From Variovorax sp. ZS18.2.2 (GTDB lineage: Bacteria; Pseudomonadota; Gammaproteobacteria; Burkholderiales; Burkholderiaceae_C), in contig NZ_JANLNM010000010.1 in the NCBI RefSeq assembly GCF_024701975.1, forward strand, positions 208,841-272,840: a stretch of DNA of 64,000 nucleotides, read 5' to 3'. This document shows positions 1 to 8,641 of this stretch, in pieces. Position 1 is the first letter of the stretch. The number at the start of each line of letters is the position of its first letter. The translations under genes were made by a program, and so were the position numbers. The notes under the pieces were generated by a model. It saw only the letters and a list, made by a program, of their open reading frames with translations. It searched no databases and was not told the origin of the DNA.

Positions 1-152
1 CGCAGGCCTTCATAGACCCGCTCGATGCCGTGGCCATAGGCGTTGGCCTTGACCACCGCCCAGACACGGGCGTCGAGGGCCGAGCGGCGGACCCGCTCGA
101 GGTTGTTGCGGAGGGCTGCGGTGTGGACGGTGGCGAGAATGGGGCGCGGCAT
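1..152 (-). CDS. alr: Alanine racemase, N-terminal part (runs off the window)
   Basis: Only the first 50 codons lie in the window, read leftward from an ATG at 152. They encode a start typical of fold-type III alanine racemases. The motif AVVKANAYGHG contains the lysine (Lys35) that forms the Schiff base with pyridoxal phosphate. The enzyme interconverts L- and D-alanine in the cytoplasm to supply D-Ala for peptidoglycan. It is divergent from the lysophospholipid transporter gene, an arrangement I know from other Burkholderiales. The C-terminal domain with the catalytic tyrosine is outside the window. The call rests on the lysine motif. Confidence 0.9.
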   Translation of the reverse strand, partial: MPRPILATVHTAALRNNLERVRRSALDARVWAVVKANAYGHGIERVYEGL

Positions 153-345
153 GGGGTGCTCTGGGCAGGCTGCAGGCGGACTGGGGGGAAGTTCAGACCA
201 CGTTTTAGCATTTCCGGGAATGGGGTCGAATACGGAAGGGATGCCCATTTCCGCGTCGTACCCCCATGCTATAACCGCCCATTCGCTCCGGACGCGACAC
301 TTTTTCACTACCGCCAGCAGACCCCTCTGGCCAGCCAGCCCATCG

Positions 346-1650
346 ATGAAGCGCGGTTTCTACACGATCATGTCGGCCCAGTTCTTTTCGTCGCTGGCCG
401 ACCAAGCGCTTTTCGTTGTTGCCGTCGATCTCATGCGAAGTTCGGGCGCGCCCGAATGGCAACGCGCGGCCCTGGTGCCGATCTTCGCGGTCTTCTATGT
501 GGTGCTCGCGCCGCTGGTCGGTGCGTTCGCGGATGCGCTGCCCAAGGGCAAGGTGATGTTCATCAGCAATGCGATCAAGGTGATCGGCTGCCTGATGATG
601 CTGTTCGGCTCGCACCCCCTTCTGTCGTACTCCATCGTGGGCCTGGGCGCCGCAGCCTACTCGCCCGCCAAGTACGGCATCCTCACCGAGCTGCTGCCCG
701 CCTCGCAGCTGGTCAAGGCCAACGGGTGGATCGAAGGGCTGACCATTGCCTCCATCCTGCTGGGCATCGTGCTCGGCGGCACGCTGGTCGGCCATGCGAT
801 CTCCGCCAAGCTGCTGGCTTTCGACTTTCCGTTCATCGACACGGGCATCGACTCGCCGGCCGAAGCGGCGATCTCGGTGCTGATCCTGGTCTACATGCTG
901 GCCGCCTGGTTCAACACGCGCATCCCGCACACCGGCGTCGAGATGCGCCCGCTGCGCTCCAACCCCGAGCACAGCTTCGCGCGCAACATCGCCGCGCTGC
1001 TGCCCGACTTCTGGCATTGCAATGCGCGCCTGTGGCGCGACCGCCTGGGCCAGATCTCGCTGGCCACCACCACGCTCTTCTGGGGCGCGGGCGGCAACCT
1101 CAAGTACATCGTGCTGGCCTGGGCATCGCTGGCACTGGGCTACAACACGACGCAGGCCTCGGCGCTCACCGGCGTAGTGACCATCGGCACGGCCGTGGGC
1201 GCCATCGTGGCCTCGATGCGCATGCGGCTGGACATGGCCACCCGCGTGATCCCGATGGGCATCGCGATGGGGCTGATGGTCATCTGCATGAACTTCATCG
1301 GCAACGTGTGGCTGGCGGTGCCGTTCCTCATCATCCTGGGTGGCCTCGGCGGCTTCCTGGTGGTGCCGATGAATGCGTTGCTGCAACACCGCGGCCACAA
1401 CCTGATGGGCGCGGGCCGCTCGATCGCGGTGCAGAACTTCAACGAGCAGGCCTGCATTCTTCTGCTGGGCGGCTTCTACAGCGTGTGTACCGGGCTGGGT
1501 CTGTCGGCCTACGGCGCGATCAGCGCCTTCGGCCTCGTGGTGGCGGGCTGCATGTGGCTCATCAAGCGCTGGCACGAGAACAACCTGAAGAAGTACCCGG
1601 AAGAAGTCGAGCACCTCTTGGCCATCGCCCGCAGCGACAAACATCACTGA
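346..1650 (+). CDS. lplT: Lysophospholipid transporter LplT (MFS)
   Basis: A 434-residue membrane protein of the major facilitator superfamily with about twelve hydrophobic segments. I chose the ATG at 346 because the protein then opens with MKRGFYTIMSAQFFSSLAD, the usual LplT start; the same frame stays open upstream to about 43, but that stretch is Arg-rich and lacks family character. LplT flips lysophospholipids from the outer to the inner leaflet of the cytoplasmic membrane for re-acylation. In enterobacteria it is linked to aas; here it sits divergently next to alr. The 193-bp gap between the two start codons should hold both promoters, but I see no strong -35/-10 pair. Confidence 0.85.
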   Translation: MKRGFYTIMSAQFFSSLADQALFVVAVDLMRSSGAPEWQRAALVPIFAVFYVVLAPLVGAFADALPKGKVMFISNAIKVIGCLMMLFGSHPLLSYSIVGLGAAAYSPAKYGILTELLPASQLVKANGWIEGLTIASILLGIVLGGTLVGHAISAKLLAFDFPFIDTGIDSPAEAAISVLILVYMLAAWFNTRIPHTGVEMRPLRSNPEHSFARNIAALLPDFWHCNARLWRDRLGQISLATTTLFWGAGGNLKYIVLAWASLALGYNTTQASALTGVVTIGTAVGAIVASMRMRLDMATRVIPMGIAMGLMVICMNFIGNVWLAVPFLIILGGLGGFLVVPMNALLQHRGHNLMGAGRSIAVQNFNEQACILLLGGFYSVCTGLGLSAYGAISAFGLVVAGCMWLIKRWHENNLKKYPEEVEHLLAIARSDKHH

Positions 1651-1713
1651 CCTCGCGCAACTGCGTTGGTGAGACGGCCGGCGCGCCGAAGCCTTCACCT
1701 TTCCAACGCCGCA

Positions 1714-2850
1714 ATGCCCGCGCTCGCACTTGTCTTCAACGCCTTCGTCTGGGGCGTTTCCTGGTTTCCGTTCCGCCAGCTCGCCGGCCACGGGCTGCAT
1801 CCGCTGTGGACCACCTGCCTGATCTACCTGGTCATCGCGGTCGCGATGGGGCTCCTGCGCCGGCATGCATGGAAGGCCTTCACGGCGTTCCCGATGCTGA
1901 TGGTGCTGGGCCTTGCGGCGGGCTTCACCAACATGGGCTTCAACTGGGCCGCGACACAGGGCGATGTGGTGCGCGTGGTGCTGCTGTTCTACCTGATGCC
2001 GCTGTGGAACGTGCTGCTGGCCTGGCTGCTGCTCGGTGAACGCCCCACAGGCGGCGCGCTCGCTCGGGTGGCACTGGCGCTGACCGGCGTGGTCGTGGTG
2101 CTCAAGGCGCCCGGCACCGACTGGCCCGTGCCGTCGAGCCTGTCCGACTGGCTGGGCGTGGCGGCGGGCTTCAGTTTCGCGGTGACGAACATCACGTTGC
2201 GCCATCTGCGCGAAGCGCCGGGGGAGTCGCGCGCGCTGGCGATGTTCTGCGGCTGCGCCGTAGTGGGCGGCACCACGGCCCTGATCGGCTCCAGCGTCGG
2301 CGGCATCGCCTCCCCGCTGCTGGCCACACCCGGCTGGCTCGGCTGGGCGGTACTGCTGGGCAGCGGCTTCATCGTGGCCAATGTGTGCCTGCAGTACGGT
2401 GCCGCGCGGCTCACCTCCAGCGCGGCCTCGGTGATCATGTTGTCGGAAGTGCTGTTCGCCAGCGTCTCGTCGGTGGCGCTGGGCGCGGCCACCATGGACT
2501 CGCGCATCCTCCTGGGCGGTGCGCTGATCGTGGCGGGCGCGGTCTGGTCGGCGTTTGCGCGAACGCCCGTGCGGGGCGATGATCGCGCGCTCCAGCGCTT
2601 GCGCCACTCACTGAGGAGACCCCATGACCAGCGTCTACGACTTCGAGGCCAACCAGATCGACGGCAAGCCGGTGAAGCTCTCCGCCTTCAAGGGCAAGGT
2701 GCTGCTGATCGTCAACACGGCGAGCAAATGCGGCTTCACGCCGCAGTTCGCCGGGCTGGAGATGCTGCACGAGAAGTACGCCGACCAGGGCCTTGCGGTG
2801 CTGGGCTTTCCGTCGAACCAGTTCGGCTCGCAGGACCCGGGCACCAATGA
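1714..2850 (+). CDS. EamA/DMT-family permease with an abnormal C-terminal extension
   Basis: The start MPALALVFNAFVWGVSWFPF and about ten hydrophobic segments in two EamA-type halves mark a drug/metabolite transporter (metabolite exporter of unknown substrate) in the inner membrane. The family is about 290-300 residues long, and the membrane part ends near GAVWSAFARTPVR at about 2575. The frame then stays open for about 90 more codons, Arg/Gln-rich and unlike a transporter, overlapping the next gene by 227 bp. Stops exist in both other frames at 2580-2610, so a 1-base indel near 2560-2600 is the simplest explanation for the tail. The transporter call is firm; the true 3' end is not. Confidence 0.75.
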   Translation: MPALALVFNAFVWGVSWFPFRQLAGHGLHPLWTTCLIYLVIAVAMGLLRRHAWKAFTAFPMLMVLGLAAGFTNMGFNWAATQGDVVRVVLLFYLMPLWNVLLAWLLLGERPTGGALARVALALTGVVVVLKAPGTDWPVPSSLSDWLGVAAGFSFAVTNITLRHLREAPGESRALAMFCGCAVVGGTTALIGSSVGGIASPLLATPGWLGWAVLLGSGFIVANVCLQYGAARLTSSAASVIMLSEVLFASVSSVALGAATMDSRILLGGALIVAGAVWSAFARTPVRGDDRALQRLRHSLRRPHDQRLRLRGQPDRRQAGEALRLQGQGAADRQHGEQMRLHAAVRRAGDAAREVRRPGPCGAGLSVEPVRLAGPGHQ

Positions 2851-3112
2851 GGAAATCGGCGCCTTCTGCACCAAGAACTACGGCGTGAGTTTTCCGATGA
2901 TGGAGAAGATCGACGTGAACGGCAGCAATGCCGCGCCGCTCTACCAATGGCTCACCAAGGAGAAGCCGGGCCTGCTGGGCCTCACGGCCATCAAGTGGAA
3001 CTTCACCAAGTTCCTCGTCGGGCGCGACGGCACGGTGCTCAAGCGCTATGCACCGCTCGACACACCCGCCTCGCTCACGCGCGATGTCGAGGCGGCGCTC
3101 GCAGCGGGCTGA
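2624..3112 (+). CDS. Glutathione peroxidase family protein
   Basis: A 162-residue thioredoxin-fold peroxidase that reduces hydroperoxides, in bacteria often with thioredoxin as the reductant. The peroxidatic cysteine is Cys36 in NTASKCGFTPQ, with Gln66 in GFPSNQFG and Trp125-Asn126 in KWNFTKF, so the catalytic tetrad is complete. Length is normal and there is no signal peptide, so it is cytoplasmic. The sequence CTGAGGAGACCCC before the ATG is a good ribosome-binding site and supports this start. It lies inside the open tail of the upstream EamA reading frame, which suggests the original upstream gene stopped just before it and the two formed an operon. Confidence 0.92.
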   Translation: MTSVYDFEANQIDGKPVKLSAFKGKVLLIVNTASKCGFTPQFAGLEMLHEKYADQGLAVLGFPSNQFGSQDPGTNEEIGAFCTKNYGVSFPMMEKIDVNGSNAAPLYQWLTKEKPGLLGLTAIKWNFTKFLVGRDGTVLKRYAPLDTPASLTRDVEAALAAG

Positions 3113-3121
3113 CCGCCCTCT

Positions 3122-3547
3122 TCAGAAGCGGAAGCTGGCGGTCTTCGCGCCGCCGCCCACCGTCACCGTCTGGCTCTTGGCTTCTCCGCCGGGCGCGGTG
3201 ACGTCGATGGTGTAGCGCCCATCGGGAATGTCGATCAGGCAGACCGGCCCGCCGGCGCGAAAGGCCATGGCGGCGGACGAGTTGGCATTGCCGCCCTTGA
3301 TCGCGACGTCCACGCTGGCCATGTAGGCGCCGTCGGCGCGCGCGAACAGCAGCGAGAGCGGATGCTCTTTCATGGCCGCGCGCATCGCGTTCGATTCGTC
3401 GGAGCCGATGCCGCCGCAGACGTAGCGCGTCGAGCCCTCGCCCTGCCATGCAGGCATCCCGGACTGGGCGTGCGCCGCCACGGCACCGGCCGCGCAAGCA
3501 CAGGCCAGCAGAACGCGTCGCAGCGGAAGTTGAATAGGGTGGGACAT
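3122..3547 (-). CDS. Small secreted protein, function unknown
   Basis: A 141-residue protein starting MSHPIQLPLRRVLLACACAA with a signal peptide that ends around AHAQ, so it is exported. The ATG at 3547 is preferred because AAGGAG lies about 8 bases upstream; an ATG 33 bases further up lacks this. The mature part holds two cysteines (VCGG and PVCLID) that could pair. Its C-terminal half has a beta-rich pattern (GGPVCLIDIPDGRYTIDV) like carboxypeptidase-regulatory or transthyretin-type domains. I cannot assign a function. It is convergent with the peroxidase gene, ending 9 bp from it. Confidence 0.7.
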   Translation of the reverse strand: MSHPIQLPLRRVLLACACAAGAVAAHAQSGMPAWQGEGSTRYVCGGIGSDESNAMRAAMKEHPLSLLFARADGAYMASVDVAIKGGNANSSAAMAFRAGGPVCLIDIPDGRYTIDVTAPGGEAKSQTVTVGGGAKTASFRF

Positions 3548-3636
3548 GGCACAGGCTCCTTGCAGATTCGGTGCTGCCATGTTGCGCCGCCAACGCCCGC
3601 AGCGGGAGTCGGACCACGCCCTGCGCTGCTGTGCGA

Positions 3637-4878
3637 TCAGGCCCTACCCTGCGCGTTCAATGCGGCGTCCAGCAGCTCCACCCAGTGCCGCACCGGCGTT
3701 TCCCCGCTGCCGCTTTGCAGGTGCGTGATGCAGCCGATGTTGGCCGAGGCGATGGTGGTGGGCTGCAGCTGCTTCAGGTGCCCCAGCTTGCGGTCGCGCA
3801 GCGGGTAGGCCAGCTCGGGCTGCAACACCGAATACGTGCCGGCCGAGCCACAGCACAGGTGCGATTCGTTCATGGCCACGCGCACATCGAAGCCCAGCGC
3901 GCGCAGGTGCGTCTCGACGCCGCCGCGCAGCTTCTGGCCATGCTGCAGCGTGCACGGCGGGTGATAGGCGACCACGCCTTCAGGTGCACGCACGCGTGCC
4001 TTCAATGCGGGCACGAGATCGGGCAGCAGCTCGCTCAGGTCGCGCGTCAGTTCGCTGATGCGTGCGGCCTTCGCCGCGTAGGCCGCGTCGTGCTGCAGCA
4101 GGTGGCCGTAGTCGCGCACGGTGACGCCGCAGCCCGACGCGTTCATCACGATGGCCTCGACTTCGTTGCGTTCGACCTGCGGCCACCACGCATCGATGTT
4201 GGCGCGCATCTGCGCCTTGCCGCCCTCCTGGTCGTTGAGGTGGAATTTCACCGCGCCGCAACAGCCGGCCTCCTTCGCGATCACGACCTGGATGCCGGCC
4301 GCATCGAGCACGCGCGCGGTGGCGCTGTTGATGTTGGGCATCATCGACGGCTGCACGCAGCCCGCGAGCATCAGCACCTTGCGTGCATGCGTGGCGGTGG
4401 GCCAGGCGCCGGCTTCCTGCCTGACGGGCACCTTGGCCTTGAGCGCATCGGGCAACAAGCCGCGCACCGATTGCCCGAGCTTCATCGCAGGGCCGAAGAG
4501 CGGCGACGGCAAGCCTTCCTTCAGCAGCCAGCGCGTGGCCGATTCCATCGCGGGACGCGGCACCTTCTCGTCGACGATCCTGCGGCCGATGTCCACGAGG
4601 TTGCCGTACTGCACGCCGCTCGGGCAGGTGCTCTCGCAGTTGCGGCAGGTCAGGCACCGGTCCAGGTGCAGTTGCGTGCTGCGCGTCGGCGCCTTGCCTT
4701 CGAGCACCTGCTTGATGAGGTAGATGCGCCCGCGCGGGCCGTCGAGCTCGTCGCCCAGCAGCTGGTAGGTCGGACAGGTGGCTGTGCAGAAGCCGCAGTG
4801 CACGCACTTGCGCAGGATGGCTTCGGCCTCGCGGCCTTCGTCGGTGTCGCGGAATTCGGGGGCGAGTTCGGTTTGCAT
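3637..4878 (-). CDS. glcF: Glycolate oxidase iron-sulfur subunit GlcF
   Basis: A 413-residue protein with two ferredoxin-type clusters near the N-terminus, CVHCGFCTATCP (Cys25/28/31/35) and CLTCRNCESTCP (Cys75/78/81/85). Two cysteine-rich CCG domains follow (GCCGA and CCGSAGTYS). It passes electrons from the flavin subunits to the respiratory chain during oxidation of glycolate to glyoxylate, at the inner face of the cytoplasmic membrane. It is the last gene of glcD-glcE-glcF on the minus strand, 22 bp after glcE. All cluster ligands are visible. The related lactate-utilisation protein LutA is excluded by the neighbours. Confidence 0.95.
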   Translation of the reverse strand: MQTELAPEFRDTDEGREAEAILRKCVHCGFCTATCPTYQLLGDELDGPRGRIYLIKQVLEGKAPTRSTQLHLDRCLTCRNCESTCPSGVQYGNLVDIGRRIVDEKVPRPAMESATRWLLKEGLPSPLFGPAMKLGQSVRGLLPDALKAKVPVRQEAGAWPTATHARKVLMLAGCVQPSMMPNINSATARVLDAAGIQVVIAKEAGCCGAVKFHLNDQEGGKAQMRANIDAWWPQVERNEVEAIVMNASGCGVTVRDYGHLLQHDAAYAAKAARISELTRDLSELLPDLVPALKARVRAPEGVVAYHPPCTLQHGQKLRGGVETHLRALGFDVRVAMNESHLCCGSAGTYSVLQPELAYPLRDRKLGHLKQLQPTTIASANIGCITHLQSGSGETPVRHWVELLDAALNAQGRA

Positions 4879-4900
4879 CGCGGGGGTGTCGTTTCTTTTC

Positions 4901-5992
4901 CTATTCGTCTGCGAAGAGCCGGCCGCGATTGAAGATGCGGTGCGGATCGAACTCGTGCATCAGCGCGCGGTGGATGCGGGCGATCGGAGCGCTCATTGCA
5001 TCGAAGCGGGAGATATTGGAAGCGGGTGCTCTGAACAACGTGGCATGCCCGCCCGCCGCGTGCGCAATCTCGCGAATGCGTGCGGCTCGATCTGGCGGCG
5101 CCTTGTACCAGCGCTGTCCGCCGTGCCATTCGATCAGCGGCGCGTTGCCGTCGATGGCGAGCGCCGGTGCGGTCTGCGGCACCGAGAGACGCCAGAGTGC
5201 ATCCGGCCCATCGGCGATGCCGAACCACGACAACTGCTGGTCGCGCAGCGCCTGCCAGTCGGCCGCGGCGCGTGCGTTGTCCTTGCGCTCGCCGCCGAGG
5301 TGCGTGCACGCCGCCTCCACGGCCGCGACCGCGCCACGCAATCGCAGGTAGAGCACGCCGGCGCCCGCGTATTCGAACCAGCAACTCGCATTCAGCGGCA
5401 ACGGCCGGCCGCCCCATTCGTTGAGCAGGCGCAGCGCATCGGCCTGGCTGCACGCGAACTCCAGCGTGGCCTCGGCGGGCGCGACGGGCAGCACCTTGAG
5501 GCTCACTTCGGCGATCACGCCCAGCGTGCCGAGCGAGCCGGCCAGCACGCGCGAGACGTCGTAGCCCGCGACGTTCTTCATCACCTGTCCGCCGAAGCTC
5601 AACACCTCTGCGCGGCCGTTGACGAGCGTGGCGCCGAGCACGTAGTCGCGCACCGCGCCCACGCTGGCGCGCGCGGGGCCGCTCAAGCCGGCGGCGACCA
5701 TGCCGCCCACCGTGCCGTTGCTGCCGAAGTGCGGCGGCTCGAAGGGCAGGCATTGCCCCTTCTCGGCCAATGCGGCTTCGAGTTCGGCGAGCGGCGTGCC
5801 GGCGCGCACGGTGACGACAAGCTCGCTCGGCTCGTAGCTCGTGATGCCCGCGAGCGCTGTGGTGTCGAGGATGCTGCCTTGCAGCGCCTCGCCGTAGAAA
5901 TCCTTGGTGCCGCCACCGCGAATGCAAAGGGGCGTGGCGTCGGCGGCTGCGGCGCGGATGCGCTCGACGATCTGGCTGAGGGCTTGATCCAT
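4901..5992 (-). CDS. glcE: Glycolate oxidase FAD-binding subunit GlcE
   Basis: A 363-residue FAD_binding_4 (PCMH-type) protein of the size expected for GlcE, shorter than GlcD. The flavin-binding region includes the motif LCIRGGGTKDFYG near residue 25 and HFGSNGTVGGMVAAGLSGP near residue 110. It forms the flavin part of glycolate dehydrogenase with GlcD. It sits between glcD (18 bp gap) and glcF (22 bp gap) on the same strand, so the three are almost certainly one operon. Nothing in the sequence suggests damage. Confidence 0.93.
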   Translation of the reverse strand: MDQALSQIVERIRAAAADATPLCIRGGGTKDFYGEALQGSILDTTALAGITSYEPSELVVTVRAGTPLAELEAALAEKGQCLPFEPPHFGSNGTVGGMVAAGLSGPARASVGAVRDYVLGATLVNGRAEVLSFGGQVMKNVAGYDVSRVLAGSLGTLGVIAEVSLKVLPVAPAEATLEFACSQADALRLLNEWGGRPLPLNASCWFEYAGAGVLYLRLRGAVAAVEAACTHLGGERKDNARAAADWQALRDQQLSWFGIADGPDALWRLSVPQTAPALAIDGNAPLIEWHGGQRWYKAPPDRAARIREIAHAAGGHATLFRAPASNISRFDAMSAPIARIHRALMHEFDPHRIFNRGRLFADE

Positions 5993-6010
5993 GGTCTCTT
6001 CTTGTTGTTC

Positions 6011-7513
6011 TCAGAAGCGCGGCAGATCGGGATGCGGCAGCCTCCCCCCGCGCACCACCTGCTTGCCGTATTCGGCACAGCGCTGCAGCGTCGGGATCAC
6101 CTTGCCGGGATTCAGCAGCCCGGCTGGATCGAAGGCGCGCTTCACGCCGAACATCTGCTCGTTCTCGGCCGCGGTGAACTGCACGCACATGCTGTTGAGC
6201 TTCTCCACGCCCACGCCGTGCTCCCCCGACACCGTGCCGCCCATCGCGACGCTGGTCTCCAGGATGTCGGCGCCGAAGAGCTCGCAGCGGTGCAGCTCGT
6301 CGGGGTCGTTCGCATCGAACAGCACCAGCGGATGCAGGTTGCCGTCGCCCGCGTGGAACACGTTGCAGCAGCGCAGGTTGTACTTTTTCTCCATCTCCTG
6401 AATCGCAAGCAGGATGTCCGCCAGCCGCTTGCGCGGGATGGTCGAATCCAGGCACATGTAGTCGGGGCTGATGCGGCCCGACGCCGGAAAGGCGTTCTTG
6501 CGGCCGCTCCAGAATTTCATGCGCTCTTCTTCGCTGTTGCTTACCGCGATGGCAGTGGCGCCGCAGCCGCGCAGCACGGCGGTCATGCGGCCGATTTCTT
6601 CTTCCACTTCTTCGGGCGTGCCGTCGGATTCGCACAGCAGGATGGCGGCGGCGTCCAGGTCGTAGCCCGCGCGCACGAAGTCCTCGACGGCGGCGGTCAT
6701 GGGCTTGTCCATCATCTCGAGCCCTGCGGGAATGATGCCGGCCGCGATCACCGCCGCGACCGCATCGCCGGCTTTGCGCACATCGTCGAAGCTGGCCATG
6801 ATGCAGCGCGCGAGCTGCGGCTTGGGCACGAGCTTGACGGTGACTTCGGTGGTCACGGCCAGCATGCCTTCGCTGCCGATGACCAGCGCGAGCAGGTCGA
6901 GCCCCGGCGCATCGAGCGCCTCGCCGCCGAATTCGATGGCGTCGCCCTCCGCGGTGAAGCCGCGCACGCGCAGCACGTTGTGCAGCGTGAGGCCGTATTT
7001 CAGGCAATGCACGCCGCCCGAGTTCTCGGCCACGTTGCCGCCGATGGTGCAGGCGATCTGGCTCGACGGGTCGGGTGCGTAGTAGAGGTTGAAGGGGGCA
7101 GCCGTCTCGCTGATCGCGAGGTTGCGCACGCCGCACTGCACGACGGCCGTGCGGCTCACCGGATCGATCTTCAGGATGCGGTTGAACTTGGCGAGCGAAA
7201 GCGTCACGCCCAGTGCATGCGGCATCGCGCCGCCCGAGAGCCCGGTACCCGCGCCGCGCGCAACCACCGGCACAGAAAGCTGATGGCAGGTCTTGAGTAC
7301 GGCGGCGACCTGCGCCTCGGTCTCGGGCAGGGCCACGACGAGCGGCCGCTGCCGGTAAGCGGTGAGGCCGTCGCACTCGTAGGGCGTGGTGTCCTCGGCG
7401 TGCCAGATCAACGCATGCGCGGGCAAGTGCGCTTGCAGCGCGCGCACCACCTGCGACTGGCGCTCCGTTTTCTGTAGCGAGTCGTTCTGGACGGCAGTGA
7501 GCGGCGCATTCAT
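6011..7513 (-). CDS. glcD: Glycolate oxidase catalytic subunit GlcD
   Basis: A 500-residue FAD-linked oxidase. The N-terminal FAD domain shows PVVARGAGTGLSGGAMP and IGGNVAENSGG. The C-terminal FAD-oxidase domain shows GDGNLHPLVLFD and the histidine motif GGTVSGEHGVGVEK. I start it at the ATG at 7513 (MNAPLTAVQNDS); the frame remains open upstream through the non-coding gap and into the antisense of the LysR gene, which is not protein-like. It oxidises glycolate to glyoxylate, feeding malate synthase or glycerate routes. It is the first gene of glcDEF; the promoter should lie in 7514-7655. Confidence 0.95.
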   Translation of the reverse strand: MNAPLTAVQNDSLQKTERQSQVVRALQAHLPAHALIWHAEDTTPYECDGLTAYRQRPLVVALPETEAQVAAVLKTCHQLSVPVVARGAGTGLSGGAMPHALGVTLSLAKFNRILKIDPVSRTAVVQCGVRNLAISETAAPFNLYYAPDPSSQIACTIGGNVAENSGGVHCLKYGLTLHNVLRVRGFTAEGDAIEFGGEALDAPGLDLLALVIGSEGMLAVTTEVTVKLVPKPQLARCIMASFDDVRKAGDAVAAVIAAGIIPAGLEMMDKPMTAAVEDFVRAGYDLDAAAILLCESDGTPEEVEEEIGRMTAVLRGCGATAIAVSNSEEERMKFWSGRKNAFPASGRISPDYMCLDSTIPRKRLADILLAIQEMEKKYNLRCCNVFHAGDGNLHPLVLFDANDPDELHRCELFGADILETSVAMGGTVSGEHGVGVEKLNSMCVQFTAAENEQMFGVKRAFDPAGLLNPGKVIPTLQRCAEYGKQVVRGGRLPHPDLPRF

Positions 7514-7655
7514 GCGGCGGGCCTCGTCTTTCTCTTGTTCTGGCGGATGTCTCGTGGTGTACCGCACTCTACGGAAATGCGGCCGCACCGGGTTGAAGCT
7601 TTTTCGCGCGGCGCTTGAGAGAACTTTGCCGGCGGACCGAACCGGAGCGAAACCG

Positions 7656-8537
7656 TCAGCGCAGGCTCTGCGCGAGCCAGTCGACGAAGGCCGCGCATTC
7701 CCAGCGCTCGAGCGTGCCGGGCTGCCAGCAGATGGTGTGCCGGTGCGGCGACGGCACCGCCAGGTCAGAGAGCGCCACGAGGCGCCCCGATTCGAACCAC
7801 GCAGCGCCCATCTTCTGCCGCACCAGCGCCACGCCGAAGCCGCTCGCAGCCGCGTCGTAGACCAGGCCCAGGTCGTTGAACTGGGAGCCGACATGCGGCT
7901 CGGGCTGGTCGATACCGCAGTGCGCGAACCAGGTGCCCCAGGGTTCGAGCGGGCTGCGGATGAGCCGCGCGCTCGCGATCTCGACCGCGGTGCGGAAGCC
8001 ATCGAACGGGCCGAACTCGTTGAGGTAGCTGGGGCTGCAGGCGGGCACCACTTCTTCCTCGAGCAGCAGGCGGTGTTCGCAGTCGGCATATGCGCCGGTG
8101 CCGTAGCGCACTTCGAGGTCGGCCTGTTCCGCCGTCACGTCGAGCAACGGGATCGACACCTGCAGCACGAGTTCGATGTCCGGGTAGATGTTGCGGAACA
8201 GTTCCAGCCGAGGCATCAGGAACTGGCGGCTGAAGGTGGGTGTGACGGCAATGCGCAGGCGCGTGGCACGCGGTGCGGCGTTGGCGAGTGGCGTGGCCTG
8301 CAATGCGGCGAGGCCGGTGCGCACGTTCGCGAGGTAGGCAGCGCCGTCGGCCGTCAGGCTGAAATCACTGCGGCCGAAAAGCTTGAAGCCGACGTGCGCT
8401 TCGAGTTGCCTGATGCGGTGGCTGACTGCGCTGGGGGTGACGCACAACTCGTCGGCTGCGCGACCAGCGTGGCGCAATCTGGCCACGGCTTCGAAGGTGA
8501 GGAGGCACTGGATCGGTGGGATGTGCTGGAGGGCCAT
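7656..8537 (-). CDS. LysR-family regulator (GcvA-like)
   Basis: A 293-residue LysR-type regulator. The winged HTH spans about residues 8-65 (FEAVARLRHAGRAADELCVT, then PSAVSHRIRQLEAHVG), followed by a periplasmic-binding-type effector domain. The start MALQHIPPIQCLLTFE is typical of GcvA/AmpR-like members; an ATG 54 bases upstream is possible but adds a basic tail unlike the family. It lies 142 bp upstream of glcD on the same strand, so control of glycolate use is a reasonable guess, but LysR genes are usually divergent from their targets and this one is not. Effector unknown. Confidence 0.87.
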   Translation of the reverse strand: MALQHIPPIQCLLTFEAVARLRHAGRAADELCVTPSAVSHRIRQLEAHVGFKLFGRSDFSLTADGAAYLANVRTGLAALQATPLANAAPRATRLRIAVTPTFSRQFLMPRLELFRNIYPDIELVLQVSIPLLDVTAEQADLEVRYGTGAYADCEHRLLLEEEVVPACSPSYLNEFGPFDGFRTAVEIASARLIRSPLEPWGTWFAHCGIDQPEPHVGSQFNDLGLVYDAAASGFGVALVRQKMGAAWFESGRLVALSDLAVPSPHRHTICWQPGTLERWECAAFVDWLAQSLR

Positions 8538-8641
8538 GGTCCTACGCTTTGGCCTCTTGTTCGGGGCGAGTGCACAGGCCACCGGGGACATTCGCGGAGC
8601 AAGGTACCCCGTCGGCGTGCTCGCGCCCTGAACGGCTCACC

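Noticed and set aside
205..2607. 800-codon open frame on the minus strand
   Set aside because: It is the antisense of lplT and the EamA gene in high-GC DNA; the product is Arg/Gln/His-rich with no family character.
4650..7477. Two ~900-codon frames over the glc genes, one on each strand
   Set aside because: Shadows of glcD/glcE; the real genes carry full motifs and tight operon spacing.
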